Shown: positions 9,887-19,256, counted from the stretch's first letter. The stretch: DNA of 64,000 bases from Terriglobia bacterium (GCA_020073265.1 JAIQFN010000035.1:39977-103976), one strand, 5' to 3'. Notes: a model not told the origin generated them from the letters alone. Numbers and translations are program-made.

Positions 9887-10576
9887 TCAGACCGTCTTGG
9901 ACTTCGCTCGTGCCGGTAGCGGCGCATCCGTGCGCACCACATGGTTTTGGATCGCGATCTGAGTGAGACCTGCGATATTCGAGACGCCCAGTTTCCGCAT
10001 GAGAGTCTTGCGATAGCTGCGCACGGTCAGAGGCGACAACGCCAGCGAGGCCGCAATCGCCTTGCCGGTGTTGCCTTCCGCAATCAAGCGCAACACCTCG
10101 AGCTCCCTCGGCGACAGATATTTTAGCGCAGTCTTACTGGACCTCGCATCCGGCGAAGGCTGAACTCTTCGCAATAGATGTTCTGAAACCTGCGGACACA
10201 GGTAGGTGCCGCCTTCGGCCACCGTGCTGAGCGCTTTCAGCAATTCGGTATCGGAACCCTTCTTCAAGACAAACGCGCGCGCGCCCGCGTCCATGGCGCC
10301 GAACACCGCCTCGGCATCGTCGTACATGGACAGGATGACGACCTTGGTCTCGGGGAAGAGCCGCAGAATCTCGATGGTGGCTTCGATCCCGTTCCAACCC
10401 GGAAGCCCGATGTCCATCACGACAATGTCGGGGCGCAGGGTCTGGCAGGTCTCCACCGCGGCGGTCCCGGACTCGGCCTCGCCGACGACTTTAAAGTCTT
10501 CGGTGTGCGACAGGATGGCCTTGATTCCATCCCGCATGATTTTGTGGTCGTCGACCAGGACGACTCGATTGGGCAT
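9887..10576 (-). CDS. NarL/FixJ-family response regulator
   Basis: A protein of 229 residues from ATG 10576. The receiver domain opens with NRVVLVDDHKIMRDGI (acidic pair), has the phospho-acceptor in DIVVMDIGLPGWNG, and a conserved lysine in FVLKKGS. The C-terminal LuxR-type HTH is LSPRELEVLRLIAEGNTGKAIA ... LTVRSYRKTLMRKLGVSN. The longer frame from 10660 adds residues ahead of the receiver's first strand and is rejected. There is no histidine kinase next to it. It is divergent from the EAL-HDOD-PilZ gene across about 190 bases, so the two may share control. Confidence 0.92.
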   Translation of the reverse strand: MPNRVVLVDDHKIMRDGIKAILSHTEDFKVVGEAESGTAAVETCQTLRPDIVVMDIGLPGWNGIEATIEILRLFPETKVVILSMYDDAEAVFGAMDAGARAFVLKKGSDTELLKALSTVAEGGTYLCPQVSEHLLRRVQPSPDARSSKTALKYLSPRELEVLRLIAEGNTGKAIAASLALSPLTVRSYRKTLMRKLGVSNIAGLTQIAIQNHVVRTDAPLPARAKSKTV

Positions 10577-10767
10577 CACGCTCGCAGGGACTCCGTGGTC
10601 CCGTGAAACACGTAGCATACCAAATGTTCTGATGTTTGTTTTCAAAAAGATAACGACCAATGCGGGTCCGATCAGGTGGGTGATAGCGCATTCCTTCGCG
10701 CATGCTTTGTAAGCAGCGATACATCTTGGGGCTAAGTTCTCTATCCACGGGTGCCGATGTTTTGTCC

Positions 10768-12288
10768 ATGGACGTGTTTGTTGCCCGGCAGCCTATATTC
10801 GACCGGACACGCCAACTCTTTGCCTACGAGCTGCTTTTCCGCTCGGACAGCGACAGTAACGAGTTTGATGGCAGCGAAGCTGCGTCCGCCACTACGCAAC
10901 TGATCGCACACAGTCTGCTCTCAATCGGCTGGCAAAAAATTCTAGACGGCAAGCAGGCCTTTATCAATTTTGATCGCAGCTTATTGTTGGCCGGCTTGCA
11001 CACGGTTCTTCCGAAGGAGAACGTGGTGCTGGAGATTCTGGAGTCGGTCACGCCGGACGAGGAAGTGGTGGCAGCCTGCCGGGAACTGCACAGCCAGGGC
11101 TACACGATCGCGCTGGACGACTTCGTGGATCACCCCAGCTACCAGCCGCTGCTCGAGATGGCCAAGCTGATTAAAGTAGATATTCGGGCGACGCCGATTG
11201 AGGAGCAGGAACGTCTGCTGCGAACCTACCAGCCGCGCGGCATGGCTATGCTGGCCGAAAAGGTAGAGACGCCTGAGGACTTCGCCTGGGCGAGGCGCGC
11301 CGGCTACGATTTCTTCCAAGGTTATTTTTTCGCACGGCCGGCGCTGGTCCGCGGCAAGCAGATTCCGGCGGCCAAGGTCACCTGTTTGAAGGTGCTTACG
11401 GAAATGCAACGTTCGGATCTGGATTTTGAACGTTTGGAGAAACTGATCTCGGAAGACGTCTCGCTGTCTTATAAATTGCTGCGCTATTCCAACTCGGCGT
11501 TGTTCTCGCGCTACTCCGAGATTCGTTCGGTCCGGCAGGCTTTGGCGATGCTGGGTGAAATCAACATCCGAAACTGGGTGGCGCTGGCGACTCTTCCGGC
11601 GATGGCCGACGACAAGCCCGGTGAACTGGTGACGCACTCGCTGGTACGAGCGCGTTTCTGTGAGCATCTCGCACAGGCGGCCGGAATTTCCGAGTACAAA
11701 CTCGGATTCCTGATGGGACTGTTCTCGCTGCTGGACGCGCTCATCGACACGCCGCTCGAGGAAGCTTTGAAGCAGGTGAGCATCGTGCCGGCCATCAGCC
11801 AGGCGCTGCTGGGCGCTTCGCAGACGCAGGATGCGTTCGGGGACGTCTATAGCCTGGCGTGCCGGTACGAAGTGGGAGACTGGACCGCTGTGGCGGCGCT
11901 GGCATCCAGGCTGCAGATCAAAGTTTCAGAGATCGGCGAGGCCTACGCGGAATCTACACTGTGGGCTCAGCGGGCGCTGCACGGGACGGCCCGCGGAGCA
12001 GGTTCGCGCCGCAACGTGCGCCACGCCGGCAGCGGAACACTGCGCATCGGTTGGGAGGACGGCGCCGGCCGCAGGCAGCTATCCAAAGCCAAACTCCTCA
12101 ACGTATCGGTGGAAGGGCTGAAGTTGCAGGTGGCCGAAAACATCCCGGTGCATGCGCGCGTGTCGTGCGACGAACCGAAGCTGGGCATCTGCGGGACCGG
12201 TTCGGTGCGATACTGCAGTCCCTCGCATGGGAATTACGTGATCGGCCTGGAATTCAAGAACGGGACAGGCTGGCAAGAGCCGGCCTAG
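10768..12288 (+). CDS. EAL-HDOD-PilZ three-domain signalling protein (YuxH-like plus PilZ)
   Basis: About 506 residues. Residues 1-200 form a YuxH-type EAL domain: AYELLFR replaces EALLR, while FINFDRSLL, LEILESV, ALDDFVDHP, IKVDI, AEKVET and FFQGYFFARP keep most metal and substrate positions. Residues ~205-390 form an HDOD domain (LISEDVSLSYKLLRYSNSALF, SVRQALAMLGEINIRNWV). The C-terminal ~90 residues look like PilZ (AKLLNVSVEGLKLQV ... GNYVIGLEF), a cyclic-di-GMP binding fold. Start ATG 10768 begins MDVFVARQPIFDR, the usual family start; the frame opens at 10702. It lies just before the flagellar locus, which suggests a link between c-di-GMP and motility (inference). Confidence 0.85.
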   Translation: MDVFVARQPIFDRTRQLFAYELLFRSDSDSNEFDGSEAASATTQLIAHSLLSIGWQKILDGKQAFINFDRSLLLAGLHTVLPKENVVLEILESVTPDEEVVAACRELHSQGYTIALDDFVDHPSYQPLLEMAKLIKVDIRATPIEEQERLLRTYQPRGMAMLAEKVETPEDFAWARRAGYDFFQGYFFARPALVRGKQIPAAKVTCLKVLTEMQRSDLDFERLEKLISEDVSLSYKLLRYSNSALFSRYSEIRSVRQALAMLGEINIRNWVALATLPAMADDKPGELVTHSLVRARFCEHLAQAAGISEYKLGFLMGLFSLLDALIDTPLEEALKQVSIVPAISQALLGASQTQDAFGDVYSLACRYEVGDWTAVAALASRLQIKVSEIGEAYAESTLWAQRALHGTARGAGSRRNVRHAGSGTLRIGWEDGAGRRQLSKAKLLNVSVEGLKLQVAENIPVHARVSCDEPKLGICGTGSVRYCSPSHGNYVIGLEFKNGTGWQEPA

Positions 12289-12294
12289 TCCCGT

Positions 12295-13356
12295 CTAAAA
12301 CTTTCTGGTCCCCATCAGCCGGTACACATAAGCCAGGATCTCGGCCACCGCGCGGTACAGGTGGGCGGGAATCTGCTGACCGACATCCACGGACTTGTAG
12401 AGGGCCTGCGCCAAGGGAGGATTCTCGATCAGCGGGATCTGGTTGGAAAGCGCTCGAGCACGAATGCGCTGCGCCAGGTAGTTCTTGCCTTTGGCGACGA
12501 CGATGGGGGCCGGCATCGATTCGTGGTGATAACGGATGGCCACCGCGTAGTGGGTGGGGTTCACGATCACGGCCGTGGCGGTCTTGACGTCCTCCATCAT
12601 TCTGCGGCGGCGCGCGTCTCGCTGCAGGCGCCGGATGCGCATCTTGATCTGCGGATTGCCCTCGGATTCCTTCACTTCGTCGCGCAGCTCCTGCTTGCTC
12701 ATCCGCATCTGTTTGGCGAAGCTGCGTTTCTGACGAAACAGGTCGATCATGCCCGCCAGCACAAAAAATGCCGTGGCTTTCCACATCACGTCCATGCAAA
12801 GCGCCCGAACGGTGTCCAGGCCCACTTCCAGCTTGCTGAGCGGAGTAACCAGCAGGCGGCTGGCATCTTCGGTGATTACCCAATAGATGGTCAGGCCGAA
12901 AACGGCCAGCAGCGCCACGGCCTGAACTGCCGAGCCGAATCCTTTTTGGCGCGCGGACTTGAGCTTCGAGAGTGGACTGAAGTTGGCTGGCTTGGGCGCC
13001 AGGCGCCGCAGGCTCATGGCGAAACCGGTGGAGCTGAGTTGAAAGGCCAGGCCGCTGGCCACTAGAATGGCGCTGGCGGTTAAGAGCGGATAGAGCGTCC
13101 AGGCGAAGGCTTGGTGGAGGATCTCGATCAGCGCCGACGGACCCAGGTCGGTTCGAAACGCCTGGCCGAGCAGCAGGCGCGTGGATTCCTTCATATTGCC
13201 CCACAGCCTGGGTCCGAACTGGACCAGCAGGGACGTGAAAACCGCGAATTGCAGTCCGCCTACGAAATCGCGCGACGAAGCGTACTGACCTTCGCGGCGC
13301 GCTTTCAGCAGCCGGCGCGGTGTTGGTTTTTCGGTTTTGTCGCCGCCTGGTTTCAT
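12295..13356 (-). CDS. flhB: Flagellar export apparatus switch protein FlhB
   Basis: 353 residues: N-terminal KTEKPTPRRLLKARREGQ, four membrane segments, a basic cytoplasmic linker (EVKESEGNPQIKMRIRRLQRDA) and the autocleavage motif NPTH at about residues 266-269 followed by YAVAIRYH. FlhB switches export specificity from hook to filament substrates. It is the last gene of the minus-strand fliK...flhB operon, 15 bases after fliR. Confidence 0.97.
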   Translation of the reverse strand: MKPGGDKTEKPTPRRLLKARREGQYASSRDFVGGLQFAVFTSLLVQFGPRLWGNMKESTRLLLGQAFRTDLGPSALIEILHQAFAWTLYPLLTASAILVASGLAFQLSSTGFAMSLRRLAPKPANFSPLSKLKSARQKGFGSAVQAVALLAVFGLTIYWVITEDASRLLVTPLSKLEVGLDTVRALCMDVMWKATAFFVLAGMIDLFRQKRSFAKQMRMSKQELRDEVKESEGNPQIKMRIRRLQRDARRRRMMEDVKTATAVIVNPTHYAVAIRYHHESMPAPIVVAKGKNYLAQRIRARALSNQIPLIENPPLAQALYKSVDVGQQIPAHLYRAVAEILAYVYRLMGTRKF

Positions 13357-13371
13357 GGCGCAGGATGTGGC

Positions 13372-14145
13372 TTACAAGCCCAGCAATTTACTCAGGACTC
13401 CGAAAGCGGCGGCCGCCGATTGCTGGTAGAGCTTGGGAATCAACAGCACCAGGACGCTCAGAGCGGCCAGTGCCGCGAGCATCTTGGCGGGGAAGGCGAC
13501 CGCCATCAACTGTAGTTGCGAGTTGAGACGTCCCAGCAGGCCCACGGAAAGGTCGATCAGGAACAGCAGCGTCATCACGGGCAAGACCAGCCGGATTCCC
13601 GTGGAGAATACGCCGGAGCCGAGCATCAACAGCGCTTCGCTGTCCGCACGAGACGCGGCGAACGTTCCCGGTGCGTGCGTCTCCAGGCTGCGTGCGAGAA
13701 TGCTCAAGAGCTGACGGTCGAGACCCAGCGCGAAGAAGAGCAAGCCGGCGATCAACTGCGCGATGAGGATGAGGACGGTGGAGTCGGCTTCGGTACTGGG
13801 ATCGACGGTGGAGGCATACGCGAATCCAGCCTGGACGCTGATGGCTTGGGCGGCCATCAGGAGACCTTCGATGACGAACGCCACGGCCAGTCCGGTGGCC
13901 AGCCCGATGGCGGCTTCCGCGACTACCCAGCCCACCATGGGCACCATGCTCTCGGGAACCGGATCGATCACCGGCCAGCGCGCATACAGGGCAAACGTCA
14001 GCGCTACGGCGAGCATGATCTTGGCCGCGTCCGGCCCGGCCTTGAGACCGGGAAGCGGGAGGAAAATAAACACGCCCGACATGCGGGCCAGCACCAGCAG
14101 GAACCCGTAGAGCAGCGAGGCGTGGATCGCCGGGCTAGCGTGCAT
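13372..14145 (-). CDS. fliR: Flagellar biosynthesis protein FliR
   Basis: 257 residues with about six hydrophobic segments and no soluble domain, typical of FliR, a core part of the export gate with FliP and FliQ. Motifs include FLLVLARMSGVFIFLPLPG near the N-terminus and QAGFAYASTVDPSTEADS in the middle. The start overlaps the end of fliQ by 11 bases, which implies translational coupling. Confidence 0.95.
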   Translation of the reverse strand: MHASPAIHASLLYGFLLVLARMSGVFIFLPLPGLKAGPDAAKIMLAVALTFALYARWPVIDPVPESMVPMVGWVVAEAAIGLATGLAVAFVIEGLLMAAQAISVQAGFAYASTVDPSTEADSTVLILIAQLIAGLLFFALGLDRQLLSILARSLETHAPGTFAASRADSEALLMLGSGVFSTGIRLVLPVMTLLFLIDLSVGLLGRLNSQLQLMAVAFPAKMLAALAALSVLVLLIPKLYQQSAAAAFGVLSKLLGL

Positions 14146-14404
14146 AGCGCGACAGGTCGCCGAAGATCGAGATGGAGTACGCCGAGATCTGCTTCAACAT
14201 CCACGGCATCAGCAGCAGGAAGCCGAACAAGAAGGCGCCCAGCCGCGGAATGGTGCTGAAGGCGGCGTCTTGCATGGAGGTCGCGATCTGAATGATGTTC
14301 ACGACGATTCCGACCGCGAAACCGATCAGGAGCAGCGGCGCGGAAAGCACGACGGTGGTCCAGAAAGCCTGGCTGATGATATGGATGACTGCTTCGGGGG
14401 TCAT
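14135..14404 (-). CDS. fliQ: Flagellar biosynthesis protein FliQ
   Basis: 89 residues with two membrane helices; TPEAVIHIISQAFWTTVVLS at the start and VNIIQIATSMQDAAFSTIPR between the helices are characteristic of FliQ. It is part of the FliPQR export gate. The order fliP-fliQ-fliR-flhB is the standard one. Confidence 0.96.
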   Translation of the reverse strand: MTPEAVIHIISQAFWTTVVLSAPLLLIGFAVGIVVNIIQIATSMQDAAFSTIPRLGAFLFGFLLLMPWMLKQISAYSISIFGDLSRYAR

Positions 14405-14410
14405 GGGTCC

Positions 14411-15154
14411 TCAGGAAAAAGTTTTCAGTAGCGAGCCGATCACCAGGTTCCATCCGTCCACTAGAACGAACAGCAGGATTTTGAACGGCGCTGAGATCAT
14501 GACTGGCGGAAGCTGGATCATTCCGATCGACAGCGTGACGGAGGCCACCACCAGGTCGATGATCAAGAAGGGCAAGAACAGAACGGCTCCGATTTGAAAG
14601 CCGGCCTTCATTTCCGAAAGAATGTAGGCCGGGATCAGGACCTTGAGATCCAGATCGGCCGGCGTCCGTGGTTCCGGCATCTTGGCGATCTCCACGCAGG
14701 TTTTGATGTCCTTCTCGCGGGAGAATTTCAGAAGGAAGACTTTGAGCGGTTTGGATCCCTCATCGAACCCCTGCTGCCAGGTGAGTTGTCCACTCTCCAC
14801 CGGTTCCCAGCCGCGATGGTAGATGTCCATGACCACCGGTTGCATGATCAGGAACGCGAGAAAAAGCGCCAGGCCCACCAGCACCTGATTGGACGGCGCC
14901 GACTGCGTTCCCAGAGCCTGCCGCAGAAAGTGGAGCACGATGGTGATGCGGAGAAACGGGCTGACCGCCATGATGACGGCCGGCAGCAGCGTGAGCAGCG
15001 TCAACAGAATGACGATCTGCATGGGCGTGCTGAGGGTCAACCCTTTGGCGTTGGCGGAGCCGAAGACCGGGACCACCGGATCGGCCTGTTGCGGCGCTGC
15101 CAGAACCGCTCCGGACAGCAACAACAGCACGGCGATAACGAGGCTTCGGATCAT
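14411..15154 (-). CDS. fliP: Flagellar biosynthesis protein FliP
   Basis: 247 residues with an N-terminal cleavable signal segment (SLVIAVLLLLSGAVLAAPQQ) and the family signatures LLTLLPAVIMAVSPFLRITI, LVGLALFLAFLIM and FQIGAVLFLPFLIIDLVVAS. It forms the central pore of the flagellar type III export gate. The start overlaps the end of fliO by four bases. Confidence 0.97.
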   Translation of the reverse strand: MIRSLVIAVLLLLSGAVLAAPQQADPVVPVFGSANAKGLTLSTPMQIVILLTLLTLLPAVIMAVSPFLRITIVLHFLRQALGTQSAPSNQVLVGLALFLAFLIMQPVVMDIYHRGWEPVESGQLTWQQGFDEGSKPLKVFLLKFSREKDIKTCVEIAKMPEPRTPADLDLKVLIPAYILSEMKAGFQIGAVLFLPFLIIDLVVASVTLSIGMIQLPPVMISAPFKILLFVLVDGWNLVIGSLLKTFS

Positions 15155-15450
15155 TGGCCGCTCCCCACCAGCTTTTCAGGCATGAAAGCTTCGGAAATCG
15201 AGCCGTCCAGCAGCGTGCAAGCGGAGGGCGCGGTTCCGATGAGCACGATCTTGCCGGAGACGCGAACCAGGTGCACGGCGTGCTGGGGAGTAAGTGGGAC
15301 GCGCTCCAGCACCTCGAGACGACGTGAGCCGGAGCCACGCCGCGTGGGCAACGCAAGCGATGCGAAGCCGCGCTTCTTGAGCATCCAGAGCACGCCGCCC
15401 AACAGCGCGAAGACGGCCAGAACCATCGCGACTTGTTCAGTCATTTCCAT
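15151..15450 (-). CDS. fliO: Flagellar biosynthesis protein FliO
   Basis: 99 residues with one N-terminal membrane helix (VAMVLAVFALLGGVLWML) followed by a small domain with RRLEVLERVPLTPQHAVHLVRV, the FliO consensus. FliO helps assemble the FliP ring. It is coupled to fliN upstream (overlap of 14 bases) and fliP downstream (overlap of 4). Confidence 0.9.
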   Translation of the reverse strand: MEMTEQVAMVLAVFALLGGVLWMLKKRGFASLALPTRRGSGSRRLEVLERVPLTPQHAVHLVRVSGKIVLIGTAPSACTLLDGSISEAFMPEKLVGSGQ

Positions 15451-15715
15451 TCTCGCCGGCGGTGGTCTTGGGTTTTCGCAGCAAGTCTTTCACGCGAGCC
15501 GAAAAGCCGCCACCCACCACGACCAGATCGGCCATGGCGAGTTCGGCGCCACCGGCACGCAGCACGAACGGCGCGCCGGCGGGATGGCTGGTTCGCAGCA
15601 CCATCCCTTCCTGGAGGTCGAACATCTCCTGAACGGTCATCGTGAGGTCTCCCACTTCGAGCTGTACGCCGAAGGACAGACCCCCGAAATGTTCCAGGAC
15701 GTCAGAAGGATTCAT
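15437..15715 (-). CDS. fliN: FliN-type SpoA-domain switch protein (first copy)
   Basis: 92 residues made almost only of a SpoA (surface presentation of antigens) domain: SFGVQLEVGDLTMTVQEMFDLQEGMVL, then AELAMADLVVVGGGFSARVKDL. SpoA proteins form the lower cytoplasmic C-ring. A second SpoA/FliN gene lies at 30.0 kb, so the C-ring may contain two different FliN-like subunits. It lies between flgE and fliO in the operon. Confidence 0.88.
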   Translation of the reverse strand: MNPSDVLEHFGGLSFGVQLEVGDLTMTVQEMFDLQEGMVLRTSHPAGAPFVLRAGGAELAMADLVVVGGGFSARVKDLLRKPKTTAGENGND

Positions 15716-15718
15716 CGG

Positions 15719-16969
15719 TTAGCGCTTCAGAGAGAGCAGATCCTGGGTCAGTTCATCCAAGGTCGAGATGACGCGCGAGTTGGCCTGGTAAGAACGCTGG
15801 TACACGATCAGGTTCGTGAATTCCCGCGCGATGTCCACCGTGGAGGATTCGAGTGCGCCACCTTGAATGGCTCCGCGACTGCCGGTTCCCGCGGCGCCGA
15901 TCACTGGTGTGGCGGTATCGGCTCCGACTTCGAAGTTGCTCTGGCCTACCGAGACCAGAGACTCGGGATTGCTGATCGCCGCCAGGGCGATCTGGCCGAT
16001 GGTCTGCTGGCTGCCGTCGGAAAAGTGCGCGATGATGGAGCCGCCGTTGGCGAGCGAGACCTGCGTGATCTGCGCGGCCTGGACGCCGTCCTGCGAAGTC
16101 GCCGACAGCGCGGACGGCTGCGCGAACTGGGTCATGGTCGCCACGTTGCTGGCGTCGTACAGGTTCCAGTTGATGTTCATGTCGCTGGAGCCGTCGGCCA
16201 GGCCGGTGATGGCGACGGCAACTTGTCCGGGAGGCGCGGGCGTGGTCAGCTTGCCATTGCTGTCGAAAGTCAAGGATCCGTTGGTGAGCGAGGTGGGCGT
16301 CCCGGCCGTGCCGGAGGACAGGTCTTCGCCGGGGATTTCGACTTTGTAATCCCAGGCGTTCGCCGCGGTCTTGGTGAAGGTCACCGTCAGAGTGTGCGTG
16401 GATCCCAGAGAGTCCACCACCTGGATCGGCGCCGAGAAGGTTGCGTTAGGTTGGCCGACGGTTGCGTCCGACTGCAGGTTCAGGTTCATTGAGAACTGGG
16501 TGGTCGCGATGGGCGTGTGCAGCGAGTTGGACGGCATGGTGATGTCGCCGATGGCGGAACTGGTGTTGATGACGCCATTGGTCGCCGTCCAGCCCTGCAC
16601 CCGCTGGCCGGTGCCAGTGACCAGGTTGCCGCTGCCATCCAAGTGAAAATTGCCGGCGCGCGTGTACAAGGTGTCGCCCGCGTTGTCGTGCAGAATGAAG
16701 AATCCGTTGCCCTGGACGGCGGCGTCGAACGCGCCTCCGGAAAGCTGAATGGATCCCTGGGTGAACTCGCGCTGGCTGAACGTGGCTGAAACGCCGCCGC
16801 CGATCTGAACCGCGCCGCCTCCGATGGACTGAGCCAACAGATCGTAGAACGAGAGCGTGCTGGTCTTGTAACCGGTGGTGTTGAGGTTCGCGAGATTGTT
16901 GCCGACGACGTCGAGCGCTGCTGTATCCGCGTTGAGTCCGCTGAGTGCGATTGAAAATGATCCTGACAT
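15719..16969 (-). CDS. flgE: Flagellar hook protein FlgE
   Basis: 416 residues with the rod/hook N-terminal motif ALSGLNADTAALDVVGNNLANLNTTGYK and the C-terminal motif REFTNLIVYQRSYQANSRVISTLDEL; the central part is the variable D1/D2 region of hook proteins. The terminal helices pack into the hook core. It follows flgD in the operon with 22 bases between them. Confidence 0.95.
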   Translation of the reverse strand: MSGSFSIALSGLNADTAALDVVGNNLANLNTTGYKTSTLSFYDLLAQSIGGGAVQIGGGVSATFSQREFTQGSIQLSGGAFDAAVQGNGFFILHDNAGDTLYTRAGNFHLDGSGNLVTGTGQRVQGWTATNGVINTSSAIGDITMPSNSLHTPIATTQFSMNLNLQSDATVGQPNATFSAPIQVVDSLGSTHTLTVTFTKTAANAWDYKVEIPGEDLSSGTAGTPTSLTNGSLTFDSNGKLTTPAPPGQVAVAITGLADGSSDMNINWNLYDASNVATMTQFAQPSALSATSQDGVQAAQITQVSLANGGSIIAHFSDGSQQTIGQIALAAISNPESLVSVGQSNFEVGADTATPVIGAAGTGSRGAIQGGALESSTVDIAREFTNLIVYQRSYQANSRVISTLDELTQDLLSLKR

Positions 16970-16991
16970 AGTGTGCTCCTTTTTTCGGAAT

Positions 16992-17300
16992 TTATTGGGA
17001 CGTGGCGCCGTTTGCGGGCGGCGTCGTCGGGGAACTTGGGGTCGTGCTTGTGACCAGACTTTGCACGCCCTGGTTGATGCCCAGCAATTGCTCCAACTGG
17101 CTAAACTGCACTAACTGGCCCACGAACTGGATGCTATCGGTGGGGTTGAGCGGATCCTGATTCTGGACCTGGGCGACCAGCAATTGCAGGAACGTGCTTT
17201 CGTTCGTCAACTTGTCGGTGGCTCCAGCCAGGGCGCTGGACGAGCTATTCGATGCCGCGCTGGTTTGCGTTGGATCGGTTGGGGCGGTGACGGGCAGCAT
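16992..17300 (-). CDS. flgD: Flagellar hook capping protein FlgD, short form
   Basis: 102 residues that correspond to the conserved N-terminal FlgD segment: STFLQLLVAQVQNQDPLNPTDSIQFVGQLVQFSQLEQLLG. The C-terminal Ig-like and tudor-like domains present in E. coli FlgD are absent, a known short form. It acts as scaffold for hook polymerisation. Its start touches the fliK stop. Confidence 0.93.
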   Translation of the reverse strand: MLPVTAPTDPTQTSAASNSSSSALAGATDKLTNESTFLQLLVAQVQNQDPLNPTDSIQFVGQLVQFSQLEQLLGINQGVQSLVTSTTPSSPTTPPANGATSQ

Positions 17301-19240
17301 TAATTGTTACCTCCTGAATTCCCGGTGTTGCCGGAAGTCTGTTGCTCGAATTCATCCAGCCAGCGGCTGTTCGAGCGACGGTCGCGCTGGGGTTGACGTT
17401 CGCCGTCGCCAGAAGACTGCTGTTGGCTGAACGAACGTTGTCCTTGGGTTCCTGAATCGGGTCTGTTTTCGGAGTGCATCGGAACCGGGGCCACTGGGGC
17501 TTTCACCACTTCGGCCTTCCAGCCTTGTTGATTGAGCTGTGAGGTAAGCTCACCGAGACTGGAGCGCAGCGAGTTTCGCAGATCCTGGTCGGGGGCGTGC
17601 ACGGAGACGTTGACGGCGCCGGCGCGGTCCATGATGCGGACCGCAGCCGAGGCTTGGTCCTTGGTTCCCAACTGCAGCAGGATCTGGCCGCTGACGTTCG
17701 GCTTGAGCGGCTCCGGTGCGACCGGTTGCGCGTTGTCGAGCGCCGGTGTCGCGTGGCTGTGTATGGTCTCGGCTGGTTCTTGAGGCAAAAGGGCCGGACG
17801 GACGTCCAGGTGCGAAACCGCGGGCGGGGCATTCCAGGCTATGTCGCGTGCGGAGGCTGCAAGTTCGCGCGGGCCGCTGGGTGGAAGCGGGTCTTTTGTT
17901 CCAGGGGCGGCGACCGGCGCTACTGGCGGCCGCGAGGGAAGTGTGGTGTCGGCAGTTGCAACGTTTGAGCGCGGCGCGGGCTGCTCTACTCGCTGCCCCT
18001 GGGCGGATCTCGAGTTGCTCACCGGTAAGCGCAGGGAGGACGCAAAGCCTTCAGTTCGCGGGAGCAGCGAAGGCATGGGTCCAAGGCTGCCATCGCTCGC
18101 GTGAGCATGCGATTCGAATGGGGCGGGCGCCTGAGTTGTCAGCAGAGTTGTCGGCCGCTGCGCTGCCGCGGCGTCGTCCTCAATGGCGGCCTGGTCACGA
18201 ATGGAACCTGGCTGAGCCGTTTGCAGAGGAGCCGTACTGGTCCTTGCGAGATCGAGGGAGAACGCTAGATTCTCGCTTCGCACGGGAATCGGATTCGTCG
18301 ATGCGGCGGGTGTCACCGCGGGCTCAAGGTTTGCGGAGGCAGGCGAAGGTGCCTGTTGGAACTGGCCCGGCGTTGGGAACGGCGTCTGATTCTGTTGACC
18401 GGACGGTGCGGGATCGGACTTGACTGGAACAGCAACCGGCGCTTTCGGGGCTTCTTCCACCGAATTGGGCGACTGCGTCACAACCGGAACAGACCGCTGG
18501 ATCGATGCCGGAACGGATCGCTGAATGGATGCCGGCTGTTCGCGGCCGGTGCGTGTCTTGAGTGTCGTGGGAGTCAGGTCCTTCGGGGCCGGAACGTTCG
18601 AATACTCAGTCGGGATCGAAATCGGCGTGGAAGCCGGCATAAGAACGGCGGTTGCCGCGGCTACGGATTGCTTTGACGAACTCGCGACGCTCGGTTGAGA
18701 ACTTATGTCCGGAAGCACGGCGCTGGCCGTCGGCAGGCTCGAGGCGGAAGAAGTCACGCTGTGCGCCGCCGGAATCGAGACCGATGCTTGCGAAATCAAA
18801 TTCGGCAGGGCGACCACGTGCGGCGTGACAACCGATTGTGAGGATTGCGAGACCTTTTCGGACTCTGGCGGACCCTCAGTCTGAGGTTGCGTTGATGGCG
18901 CATCTGTGACGGGCGTCGGAGTTTCGACCGCCAAGCCAAGCGAAGGGAATGTTAGCGTCAGCGGAGCCGTGAAATGAACACTGCTGTTCGAAACGATGTT
19001 GGGCACGACGGTCGTCTTGCCGGTCTCGTCCCCGACGGTATTCTTCTTGGTCTGCCCGCTTTTTGAATTAGGGGCTTCCTGGTGTCCTTCGCTGCCGTCT
19101 GCCGTCTGAAATCCAGGCAGACTCTGATAGACGCTGTGGAAAGGACTAGCCGATCCTTGACCGGTGTTTGGAACAGGCGCGCCTTGAGAGGGCATGAGCA
19201 CAAGCGTGTTCAACGCGGCGAGCGCCGGAGCAGCATCCAT
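17300..19240 (-). CDS. fliK: Flagellar hook-length control protein FliK
   Basis: 646 residues: a long Pro/Ser/Thr/Val-rich, poorly conserved N-terminal ruler region with a local duplication (ASIQRSVP twice in a row near 18.5 kb), then a C-terminal flg-hook domain (QILLQLGTKDQASAAVRIMD ... SLGELTSQLNQQGWKAEVV). The C-terminal part interacts with FlhB in this family. It is the first gene of the nine-gene minus-strand operon. A sigma-54-like site lies 17 bases upstream of the ATG and I see no Shine-Dalgarno sequence. Confidence 0.9.
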   Translation of the reverse strand: MDAAPALAALNTLVLMPSQGAPVPNTGQGSASPFHSVYQSLPGFQTADGSEGHQEAPNSKSGQTKKNTVGDETGKTTVVPNIVSNSSVHFTAPLTLTFPSLGLAVETPTPVTDAPSTQPQTEGPPESEKVSQSSQSVVTPHVVALPNLISQASVSIPAAHSVTSSASSLPTASAVLPDISSQPSVASSSKQSVAAATAVLMPASTPISIPTEYSNVPAPKDLTPTTLKTRTGREQPASIQRSVPASIQRSVPVVTQSPNSVEEAPKAPVAVPVKSDPAPSGQQNQTPFPTPGQFQQAPSPASANLEPAVTPAASTNPIPVRSENLAFSLDLARTSTAPLQTAQPGSIRDQAAIEDDAAAAQRPTTLLTTQAPAPFESHAHASDGSLGPMPSLLPRTEGFASSLRLPVSNSRSAQGQRVEQPAPRSNVATADTTLPSRPPVAPVAAPGTKDPLPPSGPRELAASARDIAWNAPPAVSHLDVRPALLPQEPAETIHSHATPALDNAQPVAPEPLKPNVSGQILLQLGTKDQASAAVRIMDRAGAVNVSVHAPDQDLRNSLRSSLGELTSQLNQQGWKAEVVKAPVAPVPMHSENRPDSGTQGQRSFSQQQSSGDGERQPQRDRRSNSRWLDEFEQQTSGNTGNSGGNN

Positions 19241-19256
19241 TACGGCGGCGACTTAT

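Noticed and set aside
14594..16492. 632-codon open frame on the plus strand over fliP, fliO, fliN and flgE
   Set aside because: It runs antisense through four well-identified flagellar genes, is His/Arg/Gly-rich without domains, and is a by-product of high GC content.
18490..18540. FliK tandem repeat as an expansion-prone domain
   Set aside because: Only two copies of an 8-residue unit in a low-complexity region; not enough to claim more.
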